From Pholiota molesta (lineage: Eukaryota > Basidiomycota > Agaricomycetes > Agaricales > Strophariaceae), in assembly GCA_014925825.1 (NCBI GenBank), contig JACGCK010000384.1, forward strand, positions 1 through 30,229: 30,229 nt of DNA. The letters are read 5' to 3'. Positions within the stretch are counted from its first letter, which is position 1, and the number at the start of each line of letters is the position of its first letter. The translations under genes and the position numbers were made by a program. A model generated the notes under the pieces. That model was not told the origin of the DNA. It saw only the letters and a list, made by a program, of their open reading frames with translations, and did no database searches. Positions 1-10,174 of the stretch are shown in pieces.

Positions 1-41
1 TTAGTGGACAAATCACCAGCAAATCGTGAGGATGCACTCAC

Positions 42-3000
42 GGCCGTCATTTGGTGCCAGTTCAACGCTGTGCCGACCATGACACTTTTCCTACAGGCTC
101 TCATAGCGAACATCGCGCGAGCTTTGGAGCACCGGACCATCTGCCCCCTGGCCGGTCGCGCATCAAGTGGATGACCTCTTCTAAATCTAACACAAGTTGA
201 GCACTAGAATATAGATATGTAGGTTCATGATATACCTTTCATGTCAAAAGTCGTGCTTTTGCTGACGGGCTGAGCGGTCAGTCTGAGCCTGCTACCTTGA
301 CCTGCGGGCGCGTCCTGATCGATCTCGACTTCAAATCCGTTTTGCTGCAGGATTTCAATATTTTCGATAGCAGTCAGTTCATCGGACGCCGTCAATTCAA
401 GGGGTCGGTACCTAGTACAAGGTTAGAAGGCAATCCCAAGAATGAAATACTACATTACCTGAACAATTTTTGCGATTCAATCCTAGTTGTTGCCTGGAGC
501 GTTTCGAAATTGTATTTCTCGTCCGCGGCGTGTTGGTCCACAATGAACAAATCATCAAGCCGTTGAGACGAGTGCGCCTCTGACTCATCCATTTCTGGTC
601 GTTTATCGCTCTGTCGTCGGACAACGATGAAGCCGAGATTGAACTGCCCAACGACGACCATCGTATCGAAATCTTTCTTTTCGATGACACGCGCAAGTGC
701 GTTCGCTGCTCTTTCATCATCCGTATTAGAGAGGCTTGCGTCTGACGGGACGCTCACAGAGGGTTGCTCCTTGGCGTCCCGGAAGTCCGTAGTGCCTTTC
801 CTCGTAGACCTGTCCGACCATAGATTCTTGATTCGCTCGGAATCAAACTTTAGACGTATATCGCCGCCGTTCTGTTCCCTTTGATGACTTCGATCTGAGG
901 GATCGCGTTTGGAGGCGACACTGTGGATAGGTCGCTGTCGGCTGGGCTGCCTCCCACTTGATCCAGCAGGGTGGTTACATCTGAGGAATCGTTATCGTCT
1001 TCAACATCCTTGGGTTCAGTGTCAATGCGATTTGGCGAGGATACATTGAGGCCGTCCACTTCTGAGACATCAGGGGAAACATCAAGAGATTCGTGCTCTG
1101 GAATCCTGCCTTTTGTCTCCAGAGGAACTAACTCTTGAACGTCGTCCACCAAGTTTTCAGCTTCAACTCTCCCTCTAACCGTCCTTCCAACTATCTCCAT
1201 CTCATCTTCCTCATCGTCCTCCAGCTGATCCTCTTCCTCTTGATCTACGTCAATGACAGCTGCTAAACTCTTCCCCGAAGAAGACGCAACTCGACTCCCA
1301 GAGCGCGCGAAACCAGCAAGCTGTATACGAAGAGATTGACTAGCTTTCTGCGAGGCCGTAGAAAACTTGGGCTGCGATACTTTGGTGGCCACGCTGGGAA
1401 TGCCGATGACCGTGTTATCCAAGCTGCTCTGCACAGGAAGTGTTCGTGATGGACGCAGCACAATAGGCGGGCTAGGCGGCACGTCTAGATCATCGGTGAG
1501 GAGGGAATGGACGGGAGTAAGCCCTAGGTCGGATTTTCGTTTCTTCCGAGGGTGGCTGTCGACAGATATCCCCTCTTCATCGCTATCTTCCACAGGATGC
1601 CGCGACGACTCGGGTACGGGTTGAGATCGAGGACTAGCGGTCAATCGTCGACCCCAAGATGTTTGCGAAGTGTCCAGGACGACATTGTCACCATGGGAAT
1701 TAATAGCCTCATCCTCATCGTCTACTTCCATAGGTACGTCGGCTGGATGAGGTCCCTCTCCCTCGGAGGGCGATATGCTTCGTTGAATTCCAGCATTGAT
1801 CGAGGGAATCCTTGGGGATATACATGAGGGTACCGGATCCTGTCTATCAACCGGCTGTGAGCTACCCGAGGCATCATCACCATCCTGATGGTGGGTAGTC
1901 GACTTGCGTTTGTTAATAGGTTTCACAGACGTCGGTTCTTGTGTTCGGGGTAGTAATGTTTGGGTCAGCGTCTTCGAATTAGTTTGTGTCTGCCCTTCGA
2001 GATCGTAGGTAGCCCGCGAAGGCGCAAAATGAGTCTCCAAAGCAAGCTAAACAGAGACATTGAGTCATGGGTCATACGTGAAAAGGATATCTGAGCACCT
2101 TCAAAGCGGAGATGAGATTGCCTTCGCTATGAAGCAGGATTGTTCGTTTGTCTGGGCTGACGTTTACATCGTATGTCTCTAATGAAAATGAGTCAGATGG
2201 AGAGTAGGTGCTGTATCTGGACGTACCTGTTGGTAGTATAAAATCGGCCACGATGAACGGCGCTTGTGTCGCATTGAAAGAGCGATAGACTTCGTTGAAG
2301 GTCTTCTGGATCTATAGTCGAGTTCATGTTAGCTTGGCATTCGAAGTGAAGATGGTTGGGATGAGTACTTTATTCAGATTGCATGGTCGTCCGTTTATAT
2401 AGAAGAACTGCCTATCGGTGCCTGTACGTCCACACCCGACCGCAAACTTGGATATCAAGCCTTTGACTTGGACCGAGAACGCGTCCAACTGCTGACTATG
2501 TGGGCAAATCAGATGTTACCCTGATGAAATAAAGTGATATTTACCTACCCCTGCAGACGTTTGAGAGCGATTTTCTCCCTTTCAACTTCGAAGCTCAGAT
2601 CTATGTCGACAATGTTGTCAAGAGCCTTCGTACCCCAGAGCGCCGTAACAGAATTGCGGCCAGAGGGAGACCCTAGGGTCTGAATTTGTACGGATTTCGG
2701 ACTGTAGACGTGTTAGTGTGTTGATTAAGGAGGTGTATATAGAACAATTGGACAGTACCCTTTGTCTGGTTGGTTGCTGACAGTCAAACGAATAGCCGGA
2801 GAGCCCGCACATGGGCCGAGGGCATACGCGTTCAACAGAGCCAGCGCCTTTCCAAATTCGCGTTTGATGTTTCGCTCTAGTTCTTTCCGCCGTACGGCCA
2901 GTGGTGAGAAGATGTTGGTGAGGGTAACGGTGGTACCTTGCTAAAAATTCATGAGAAGTCGAGGATGCATGCTGAATGCGATGCTCACCTTCCTCGCTGC

Positions 3001-3513
3001 TTTGCTCGTCTTCTTTATCTGGCCACTACCGTCCAGAACTAGAAGAGTTCCCATTGGAACTGTTGCTGCAGTTGCCGTGCAAACAGTCACTTGTTCGCTT
3101 AGAGCACATAGAGAGGATAGAGCCTCTCCTCTGAAACCGAATGTGTGTACTAAAAGCAGGTCCGAAAAGGTCTCGAGCTTCGATGTACGATGTTTTAGAG
3201 CTAATGAAATGTCAAGCATATTCTAATACATGTTACAACAAACGAACACACCAATGCTTTCATGATCCTCCTCAGATATACCGCATCCATTGTCGATAAC
3301 TTCTATTGTTGATAGGCCATAGTTCTTAAACCGTACCTCTACGCGCTCAGTTAGCCAAAAAACGCGTGAAATATCGAAAGACTTGCCAATGTTCGTAGCT
3401 CCTCCATCGAGACTGTTTTCTACCAGTTCTTTGACCGCCGTTTGAAGGTCAACAACAACCTGGCCAGAAGTGATATGGTGGATAGAAGCTTTGTCTATGG
3501 CTTTGATTGACAT
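42..3513 (-). CDS. PMS1: PMS1/PMS2-type MutL DNA mismatch repair endonuclease subunit (3' end outside window)
   Basis: This is the MutL homologue that pairs with MLH1 as MutL-alpha in the nucleus and nicks DNA during mismatch repair. The N-terminal GHKL ATPase motifs are visible: KELVEN with Glu29 and Asn33, DNGCG at 58-62, TFGFRGEAL in exon 3 and GTTV in exon 4. The C-terminal metal-binding endonuclease motif [12 protein letters not shown] lies near residue 825, and [12 protein letters not shown] follows near the window edge. Between them, exon 9 encodes an acidic, disordered linker of about 360 residues. Exons (descending): 3513-3387, 3338-3252, 3200-2989, 2940-2759, 2701-2549, 2495-2369, 2311-2227, 2178-2099, 2046-958, 871-459, 411-236, 186-42. 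The last visible intron opens with GTGAGT at 41 and leaves the window. The start is the ATG at 3513, which gives MSIKAID directly before the conserved fold. Oddities: intron 1 is GC-AG, intron 9 is weakly defined, and a one-base frameshift sits near 144-148. Assignment is firm; exon 9/10 and 12 details are less so. Confidence 0.93.
3339..3386 (-). other. GC-AG intron, 48 bp, in PMS1 (intron 1)
   Basis: The intron begins GCAAGT and ends GCGTAG, with GGCTAACTG as a good branch site. It is 48 bp long, a multiple of three, and has no stop codon, so the reading frame runs straight through it. Removing it joins the conserved DGGATNI to EVRFKNYGL, which matches MutL spacing; keeping it would insert 16 unconserved residues between two ATPase motifs. 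Confidence 0.8.
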
Positions 3514-4575
3514 TGAACGATGGAGCGCAGCCTGAACGTGCAGTGTAGCATTCAATACCGAGTATGAATCTAAGAAGGCAACTTTGGGAAAGACGCCGAC
3601 GGTCGGAGTGTTGTCGGAGTCTGGATTTGCAAGCACAGACACATCACGTGTAACGGGCGTCTATTCTTCAGGTGAACACTGAACTTCAAAGGCCTAGTTT
3701 TCTGAGAATCCAAATTACAAATATCCGGGCGGTAATTTACGGAACGTACCTGTGGGATACCCTTTTGCCTGACCTGTGTTCGAATAAATCATACTGTCTA
3801 TATGAACTCTTGAAACTATTTTGAACATCCATCCCAAATCCATTCCTGATTGAGGGCTGCGGTCTGACTGTCTCATTTCAGTTGTTCTTACATGAAACTG
3901 TGTTTGAATATTGGACCCCGAAATTGGACCTCGGAAGGCATTATAATGGTATCAGCCTACCCAAAATTACATTTTGCAGAATAAGATGTTTAATTCTACT
4001 GAGAACAGATGTTGTATCATGATTCGTTGCCCCTTCAGACAGGAAGCTCAAAGGCAGCAAAACATTGATGTTAATCAAGCAACAAGAGATAGAGATTCAT
4101 CAGCGTCGTAATTCCAAAGAACCCGTCTCGCCCTTGCTTTCCTTATTTATATGTCTCAATTCTGTTACAATCTTGCCTGCTACTCGATGCCATCAGAGAT
4201 TGCAATTGTAGATGCCCCGGGTCTACAGATGCACGGAGTGCTGAAACACTTTGTAAAACTGTTATTCTTTTATTATTGAGCTTACTTGTGTAGTCGGCTG
4301 CGTCCGATTGACCATTCAGCTTGGTGCATTGAACGTAGACCCAAGCCACCATAGAGGCTGATAGAGCAGCCTAAAAATAGAAGTTGCAGGGTCATCTCTC
4401 AAGTCAAGTTGTCCGCAGCCGCACCGAGCTTTTCATCAAGAACCATGATCATGATGTAAGATAGATTCTTGTCTTCCAACTACGTTGACTCACTCACGGA
4501 TAAGACTAGCCCACAACACATTCCCATCGTCCGTATTCCACAAGCAAGTTGAACGCACATTGAAGTCGCATACTC
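3514..4575. other. Divergent intergenic region between PMS1 and the membrane-protein gene
   Basis: About 1.06 kb separates the start codons of two divergent genes, so both promoters should lie here. Short open frames are present but have no codon pattern or motif that supports a gene. A palindromic CACGTG lies at 3645-3650, about 135 bp upstream of the PMS1 ATG. No RNA gene or repeat was recognised. Confidence 0.6.
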
Positions 4576-7334
4576 ATGCCACTGGCATCCACTAACAACA
4601 TACCAACTGGAGAGCTCAGACTCGACCCTGGGCCTCAAGCAAGACGCAAATCGAGTGTAAACTGGAAATGCGTAGCACTATCTTTCGTTACTGTCGGCTC
4701 CCTGTTAGGACTGTATCTGGCCTTCAAGGCATTCAAAGTCGTCTTGCTGCCTCAAGACGAAGGGACGCGGGCGAAGTTATACCAAGATTTGACTGTACCG
4801 TTTACCCCGCGGGAGATTGTGCGACCATTGGTGGATAGCACGCAGACATTTGATGTCGTGGTGACTGTCTGGTTGCGACAAGATATACCGAAGACACATA
4901 TGGATGAAGGAGGGCCGATACTGTCTGAAAAGGCCATTTATTCGGATACTATCTTCCGTGGTCTGCGTTTGGAAGATAAGAGCGTCAAAACAGCTTTAGA
5001 GCTGAAGATACCAACGGAAATATTGTGAGTCATACGCAACACTAGTTCGAAATATCCAATCTCACCTTTTCATCAGCAAGAGTCCTGAAATCTGGACATA
5101 TGACCTCCGGGCGTCGTTTGTGCTCATTCCAGACTCTCCTTCCCCCTTGGACTATGCAGTGAACTATTCAAGCTGGATTCCGAAAGGAGTCAATTATCCT
5201 CCGATGAGATCATGGCCGTACGTGAAATAATCAGTCCACAGCTCGTTTTCATTGACATCTAGTAATAGAGCAGGATACTTGCCATCTCTGGCGGATCGAG
5301 TCCTTGACTCGTATGGCACATTCCTACCGCTTCTAGTACTCAGCAGTGTCAAATCGAACTGCCCATCTACACTCGACAACAAAACAAAAGATTCGCATGA
5401 CGAAATTAACGATGAATCGGATGACATATTTGACTTGGACGCTCCGGACCAGCCGAAGACAGGGAGCGATAGGCATCCTGGTTGGCTGTATACGTCCACG
5501 AGGAAAGTGTCGGCTCTTGAGGCACATCCACATATTATCACCCAGTACGTGTCTACTTTAAATTTTCTACGAGTCTCAACATTCAACCCACCTTTCGCTA
5601 GATCTCATCTTCGTGTGGCAGATATGACACGGATTTTCAATCGCATGGAATATGAAAAACAACATCGAGAGCTGCGAGATTTATCTGTAAGCTCTCTTCT
5701 CTGTTAATGGCTGGGATTTAGCTGAACCAGAGTTTGCGACCCTTGCAAAGTGTGGACAAAAATTCAACGGGATACTGGACTGGCGCTTTTGCATGAGGCA
5801 CTTTGAAACGAATCAAAATGGCGAGACTCGAATCAAATTGCGGAAGAAGGATTCAGACACTGGCAAAAACACGACGGAATGGGCATATGCGCCGTATATC
5901 TCGTTCTCTGAGACTGCATGGGGGCCTCTGGTAAGTATGCTGCTGGGACTTCTGCATTTGAAAGCTAACATCTGCCATTCAGGACCTTGTGAAGGTGCCA
6001 GTCAACCGAGAAAAATGCCAGAACGCGACTTCAGAAAATAGCTCAAATTCGGAAATTCAACATGGTAAGCCAGGACAAGTACTTTGAATCCGCCGCGTTT
6101 CTCTCGCGTGCTGACTGAATTTTAATAAATTTTGTAGTGGATGAGGACTTCGTCAATATTACTTGGAAAGTCTCGTTCTCTGGGATTACCCCTAACAATC
6201 TGCTTTTGGATGATAGAATGGGTTTTGTTGCATCTGCGTATATGGACAAGAACTCCAAATTGGACACGGATGAAGAAAAAGAGAAGACACAAGGCCGTCT
6301 TGAGTTCATAAGTATGCAACGCTTGATTCAAGATCTTTTATTTTTTGACTATTCTAAACGATAAATGAATAGGTGGACTCACTGGCCATAGAACGAAAGA
6401 GGACGCACACCCTAGGCGACAGCTTGTTCTACTTGGGCTGTAGTAAGTCAACACTCTCATTCTACCCCGAAATTCAGTCTTCCAGTAAACATAACTACTA
6501 CTTGTTAGTACCGCTACCTCCTTCATTGAAGCCCTCCTCGAACTGTACTATTGGTTCTCCCGTGCCTCGACTGTCGGCATATCCATCCCCGGCAGCCTTC
6601 TCATCGGCGGCGCTTCTCTGCTTGATATCGTTGTTAAAATGGCAGTGGAGATCCGTAAATCGTCTTCCAGCTCGAGACATGTATTCATTTTTGGAATACT
6701 CGTGGGTGGACTTCCACTCGCCTTCACTCCGCTTTTCATGCTCAAGGCGGCGCTGCGCGCTGAGATGAAATGGCACGCCAGATGGATACCTGTTCTGCGC
6801 ATGGCGTCTCCTACGCATTCGGAGAGAGCAAGCCAGCGACTTGAGGCAAGAATATCGTGGATGTATAAAGCTATGGTAAGCTGCTCTGAACTTCGCATCA
6901 CAAGTGGCTCATCATCTTCTCGATAGGCATTTGCAGCGCTAGCATTCGTATTCACATACTACCCCGACTTGCGCGTCCTCTCATCAGGAAATGCAGGGCC
7001 CGTAGGTGGGACAGAGCGCGTCTCAGACCTGAGCACCCAGCTCGGGTCCCTCCTCATTTCGCCGTCTATTGCTCTTGGGCGCGCTCTCCAGCTGGCCTTC
7101 AACCACCGCGCGAAGAGCTTCGCTGGGATGTACCGCGTATGCGCGCCTATGCTGTTGATTGCTATGCTATTCGCGGTGGCTAAGGCCATTCCTCACGTCG
7201 TTGGTCATCTCTACAGCGCGAAAGGAGTGTCGCTACCCATGATTTTCGATTTGGTATTTGCTGGGGTGTTAACATGGCAGTCGGTACGATATGCGCCAGT
7301 CGCGACTCAAGAGGAAGATGAGAGTTCGAAATAG
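4576..7334 (+). CDS. Polytopic membrane glycoprotein, possible remote CLPTM1/CLPTM1L-like protein
   Basis: The model predicts 745 residues from ten exons: 4576-5024, 5077-5217, 5263-5544, 5602-5686, 5751-5930, 5983-6064, 6138-6311, 6373-6442, 6509-6875 and 6927-7334. Phases close without a stop. A membrane segment lies near residues 33-55. It is followed by about 430 hydrophilic residues with five N-glycosylation sequons (NYS, NTT, NAT, NSS, NIT), then five or six hydrophobic segments from about residue 490 to the end. One membrane segment, a large lumenal part and a C-terminal membrane bundle is the layout of CLPTM1/CLPTM1L, ER proteins linked to receptor trafficking and GPI-lipid scrambling. 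Local resemblance by eye (a segment ending GGASLLDIVVKMAVE, and LQLAFNHRAKS followed by a hydrophobic stretch) is weak, and the lengths differ. The exon 4/5 junction uses an AAG acceptor at 5750, because nearer acceptors shift frame. The membrane topology is well supported; the family is not. Function unknown. Confidence 0.72.
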
Positions 7335-7652
7335 TGTGATTGTGATAATGGTTGAATCTGATCTTTATTTAATTTCATCAATTCCTTTGTAGAAAATGTG
7401 GTATCTACGTTGGCTCTGCAGTTTCATGTAATTTGTACAATGTATTTATTCAAAATTGCCCGGATGTGGTATACATATATGTAGGATGTACAGATGTACA
7501 TACAAGAAAAATAGAAAAAAATTACAGTGCTCAACAAACAGTTTGTCAAGTTACAAGAAATAAATTGGATGATGCATACAATTGGTATAATGATAAGTAC
7601 AGTATATCGAAAACAAACAGAGAAAAGGAAAGGAACAAAATATTAATATTGA
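7335..7652. other. Convergent intergenic region, AT-rich
   Basis: This 318 bp stretch lies between the stop codons of two convergent genes and should hold both 3' ends. It is rich in A and T and contains short repeats of TGTACA/TACATA type at about 7470-7505. No gene is supported. Confidence 0.6.
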
Positions 7653-10174
7653 TCATGGCTCACGTTGTGCATGAGCACTAGCGCTCAAGACATCCAATAA
7701 AACCGTGACTTCAGGCATACTAGGCCTCAGCTTGGGTTCTTCACTCCAGCACCGATCCAGTATGTTCCAAAAGGCTTCCTTGCCGTTGCGGTCAAGATTA
7801 AGGAGGCACGGCTCTTGCCTCTTGGGTCGGATCCCGCGTATGATGTCAACAGTGATAGCGTGGTCGTTATTCCGGTTTGCATAGGGTAGTTGGCCAGAAG
7901 CGACCTAAAAACATGATGTTGGGTTAGTGAAAAGAACAGCGGAGTGAATCGTCGAATGACTCAGATGAAGACGTACTTCAAGGCATATGCTGGCGAACGC
8001 GTAGACGTCACTATACGTGGTGATGACGGGTGGCACTCCATCGTCTTGGATGAGCGCCATAACGAGCTCCGGCGCCATCCAGCGCGTCGAGCCGGCAAAG
8101 AACGATGTGACCATGTTCCCGTGGATGTTCCGCGGCGAATCCGACTCCATGTTGACTTCTTCAATGACCTTCGAAAGCCCGAAGTCGGTGATGACAGGTT
8201 TGCCCGTGTCGTCGATCAGGACGTTTCCCTGGACGTTGATGAGCCAATGAGCAAAGCGATGTTCAAAGGGTGCTATATAGAGCTAAAATTGAACCAACCC
8301 CTTTCAGGTCCCCGTGGACAATGGCAGGCTTTACGGTGTGGAGATATGCAATGCCTGAAGCCACTTGGACTAGCTGGTGAGTTAGAGGACCAAAGAAGAT
8401 TCAGCACTTATATTTAATCGATACTAAGAATCTGACAAACCAGGTTTAAGCGGTCGGCCTCTGGATTTCGCTTGAGATATGCACAGATAGTGCCATTCGC
8501 GCACCATTGAGATACCATGGCAAAACTGGCAGGGTTCTGAACGATTCCGAAGAGTTGACTGACGTTCTTATGGCAGAGTCGGTGCCACGCTAGGACTTCA
8601 GCTTCAAGACGCTGCGAGTATTACCAGAGCTGATTAGGAGCCCGGAATATGAAAATTGAATGACAACAAACCTTCAGGAGCTTCTCGCGGACGTTATGCA
8701 CCATGACTTGGCGGAGGAACTTCAGCGCCACCTGAACAAAAGCGTAGCGAGACCGATGAACATCTCCAGCCAAACAAACCAGACAGCGAAACCCAACACA
8801 CCTTCTTTGTCTTGCGGTCCATCGGATCCTCCCAAACGCCCATCCACACATCCGAGAACGCCCCATGCGCAACCGCCGCATCGCCAACGATAACCACATC
8901 ATCCGTCAGATCCACCACCTTCACCGTCCCCTGCACCACGAGCATCTTCGTCACCGTCTCCTGCAGGAACTTCTGCCGGCAGCGCTGCTTCAGCCGCGAG
9001 TAGTCGAGGTGCTCCTCGGACCAGCGGAACTCGTCGTACGAGGAGATGGAGAGCGCGAGCGGGCGGAGGGAGACGAAGTAGAGGAAGGCGTGGTGCGTTT
9101 GGAGGATGCACGCGTTCCGCAGGTGGACGTCGACGGCGGACTCGAGGCCGATGTCCAGCCAGACGGTTGCGTGGGGGCTTTGGTAGGTGGGGCGTGGGGA
9201 AGGTTTGAAGACGTCGTCGGAGGTTGTGCCGAGGATGTAAAGGGCGACTGTTGGCACGATGGGAAAGAATAGATCACAGCATTGCCTGAGATGGATGTTA
9301 TTGTTAGGAAAGAAACGAATTGAGAATGAGTTAAATAACGTACGGATTCTCTTGAAGCCCTTCATCGAGTGTACCATAACATTTGTCGGAGAGGATGAAT
9401 TCCTGATCGTCCGTAGCAATGCCAATGCACATCTCAGAATCGATTAGACGCCAACAGTATACATCCATCAGATCACGAAACGCATCAAGAGGTACGTCCA
9501 GAATCCCGGTTTCTTTATGTCTAGCGCTGAGAGAGGTCTCGGTAGTGGAATGCTTGAAAAACGCGATGAAGCCTTGTATGATATATCTCAAGCGATGCTG
9601 GACGATGATAGGCCGAAAACCGGGAAAGTTCAGTCCATCGTGGAGCCTGAGATTACTTTGATATCCATCTTTCAGGGATTCCACGATCTTGTTGTACCCG
9701 TCACTATTGCGAAACCGGAGGAAGAGAAAGTATTTCCGCAACGTTTCTGTGGCTTTCCGCGTGAACGCAATGGAGTTCGTTGTCGCAGTCCCGTTTCGTG
9801 TTCTCTGAAATGCGCCGCGTTCATCGCCCCAAATCGTCCGGTCCAATAGGTCCTTTAGTGCATCATGAGCTTCGTGTTCGAGCTGCGAGAAGAGGGCCTC
9901 GGCTTCAGAGAGTTTCTCCGCAGTGTCCACTGTCAGGTATCCGATATCGAGGTCATCGAAGATAGAGGGCGAGTCGTAGGGGGGGTCGTGAGTCTCTCTC
10001 AATTCATTCGTGCAGACGTCATAGATGTGTAGCCGAGGACATCGGGTGGAAAGTAGAGGTCCCCTGGACGTAGACCTGTTCAATATCAACACTCGATATT
10101 GGGTAGTTCACGTACTTGGATAGCCATAGCTCCCACAAAAAGTTTGGGGAATAGCGGGAAGTCGAATGCATCAT
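7653..10174 (-). CDS. DUF4238 domain fused to a TKL-like protein kinase
   Basis: The model predicts 694 residues from eight exons (descending): 10174-10116, 10075-9344, 9285-8802, 8731-8672, 8611-8441, 8373-8299, 8228-7977, 7904-7653. All phases agree. Roughly residues 30-390 resemble fungal DUF4238: PRLHIYDVCTNEL, then LRKYFLFLRFRNSDGY, a DDQEFILSDKCYGTLDE block and DLFFPIVPTVALYILG. The kinase follows: glycine-rich loop GDAAVAHGAFSDVWMG, ATP-binding lysine in VALKFLR, helix C glutamate in RLEAEVLAW, catalytic loop HGDLKGGN, magnesium site DFG and RWMAPE. Every catalytic residue is present, so activity is plausible; HGD in place of HRD is common in mushroom TKL-like kinases. The N-terminus is the weak point. 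The usual HHYIPRF-like start of DUF4238 is not clear, the first intron is only 40 bp, and the start chosen is the double ATG at 10174-10169, which keeps frame. The role of DUF4238 is unknown, and so is the kinase substrate. Confidence 0.85.

Noticed and set aside
3362..3369. ACGCGTGA, a match to the MCB cell-cycle element, near the PMS1 start
   Set aside because: It lies inside intron 1, downstream of the start codon, and a single short match is expected by chance.
3645..3650. CACGTG E-box palindrome upstream of PMS1
   Set aside because: A single six-base motif is too weak to call a regulatory site without conservation or binding data.
4143..4352. 69-codon minus-strand open frame in the PMS1 divergent promoter region
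   Set aside because: No domain, no splice partners and no homology recognised; likely chance.
6498..6955. Long antisense open frames opposite exon 9 of the membrane-protein gene
   Set aside because: They are shadows of a real exon, with no family motif, and the plus-strand exon fits the phase of its neighbours.
8865..9272. Plus-strand 135-codon open frame opposite the DUF4238-kinase
   Set aside because: Biased composition that mirrors the GC-rich minus-strand exon; no motif.
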